From Tubiluchus corallicola (taxonomy: Eukaryota; Priapulida; Priapulimorpha; Priapulimorphida; Tubiluchidae): 64,000 bases of DNA. The stretch lies in contig JAQGDQ010000003.1 of NCBI GenBank assembly GCA_030141605.1, positions 763,501 through 827,500 on the forward strand. Reading direction: 5' to 3'. Positions 63,370 through 64,000 of the stretch are shown here, one piece after another. The notes beneath the pieces are model-generated. The model did not search any database, was not told the origin of the DNA, and saw nothing but the letters and a program-made list of their open reading frames with translations. Every line of letters begins with the position of its first letter. The stretch's first letter is position 1. The position numbers were made by a program, and so were the translations under genes.

Positions 63370-63771
63370 ATGACTATGCTTTAATTCTGCTGGAATCTAG
63401 ATTTCTATATATGTGTGTGCGTGCATGCGTGTGTTGCGTGTGTGTGCATGCGTTTGAACGTGTGTATATAAGATTCGAAGACATAACTCCAACAACTGTA
63501 TCAATATTGGTGACCTATACATCAAACAAAGGGTCTCCATCTAGTGTTGTCTCATTTATATCGTTTATTTTTCGAATTGGGTCCACTGAGAGGAACGGGA
63601 GGCCAAATACCTCGAAAATTTCCCATTTGTATTTGTTATTTTGAAAAAACGGCAACGTGCCAGGGTTGGTGCCAGTAAAAGTTGGATAGCTCATTCAATG
63701 ATGGATGCAGGAGGCCCATGCTTTACCGCAGTAGGTATTTTCCCAACTTGCTCCCGGCTTCTTCGAAATTT

Positions 63772-63872
63772 TGACAGAACACCTTACAAAAAAAATATTC
63801 TAGCGACACTTTGTGGGGCCTTGGCAGGCCTTACAGAAAAAATATTCTAGCAGCGCTTCTTGGGGGCCTTGG
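63772..63872 (+). repeat. Two-copy tandem repeat of about 50 bp
   Basis: Each copy contains CTTACA followed by AAAAAATATTCTAGC and then a CTT-TGGGGCCTTGG segment. The copies differ at a handful of positions. Confidence 0.75.
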
Positions 63873-64000
63873 GGCTGTATTCGAAAAGAGGAGGAACTGG
63901 GCCTACATGACATTGTGGATCTCTTTTTAGGATGCGTCGTAAAGGAGGAGTTAATTGGATGATCAATTTTTGGGCAATTCTTACTTAGAATTTACAATGA

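Overview
This is a piece of an animal (metazoan) nuclear genome. It is AT-rich and mostly non-coding, with introns bounded by GT/GC and AG, long trinucleotide microsatellites, and debris of LINEs, SINEs and cut-and-paste DNA transposons. Nothing prokaryotic is present: there are no operons with ribosome-binding sites, no rRNA and no CRISPR. The phylum cannot be fixed from sequence alone. The repeat types and gene structures look like an invertebrate or basal chordate rather than a mammal, but that is an inference.

The left two thirds (about 1-48,000) hold no gene I can name. They contain short tandem duplications, polypyrimidine and poly-G tracts, a GT/GC tract near 4.3 kb, an AAT microsatellite near 15.4 kb, and two arrays of degenerate repeats (15.7-16.5 kb and 42.45-42.85 kb). 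They also hold a LINE C-terminal zinc-knuckle fragment near 8.1 kb, a tRNA-derived SINE near 22.6 kb, and copies of dispersed repeat families. The clearest of these is a roughly 600-bp family flanked by TTAA, with three copies at 19.7, 36.5 and 52.8 kb. A possible minus-strand gene of unknown identity starts near 46.5 kb (non-coding exon with a perfect donor, then a coding exon at 44.5-44.7 kb).

From 48.6 to 53.5 kb there is a dense transposon patch. It has a trinucleotide microsatellite, a broken APE-type non-LTR retrotransposon on the minus strand (endonuclease, linker and reverse transcriptase all visible), a 50-bp tandem duplication, and a 748-bp terminal-inverted-repeat element with a perfect 8-bp target duplication. 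Further TTAA-family and second-family copies follow.

The recognisable host genes are on the plus strand at the right. CUSTOS (54,733-55,308; one coding exon) is followed after only 69 bases by RNPC3, the U11/U12 snRNP 65K protein of the minor spliceosome. Six coding exons of RNPC3 lie between 55,378 and 62,819, and the gene runs off the right edge. The short gap, the absence of a poly(A) signal in it, and a pyrimidine-AG before each ATG suggest overlapping or polycistronic transcription. RNPC3 intron 3 uses a GC donor. Its introns hold nested transposons, an inverted-repeat MITE, a hammerhead-ribozyme-like motif and a tRNA-derived sequence.
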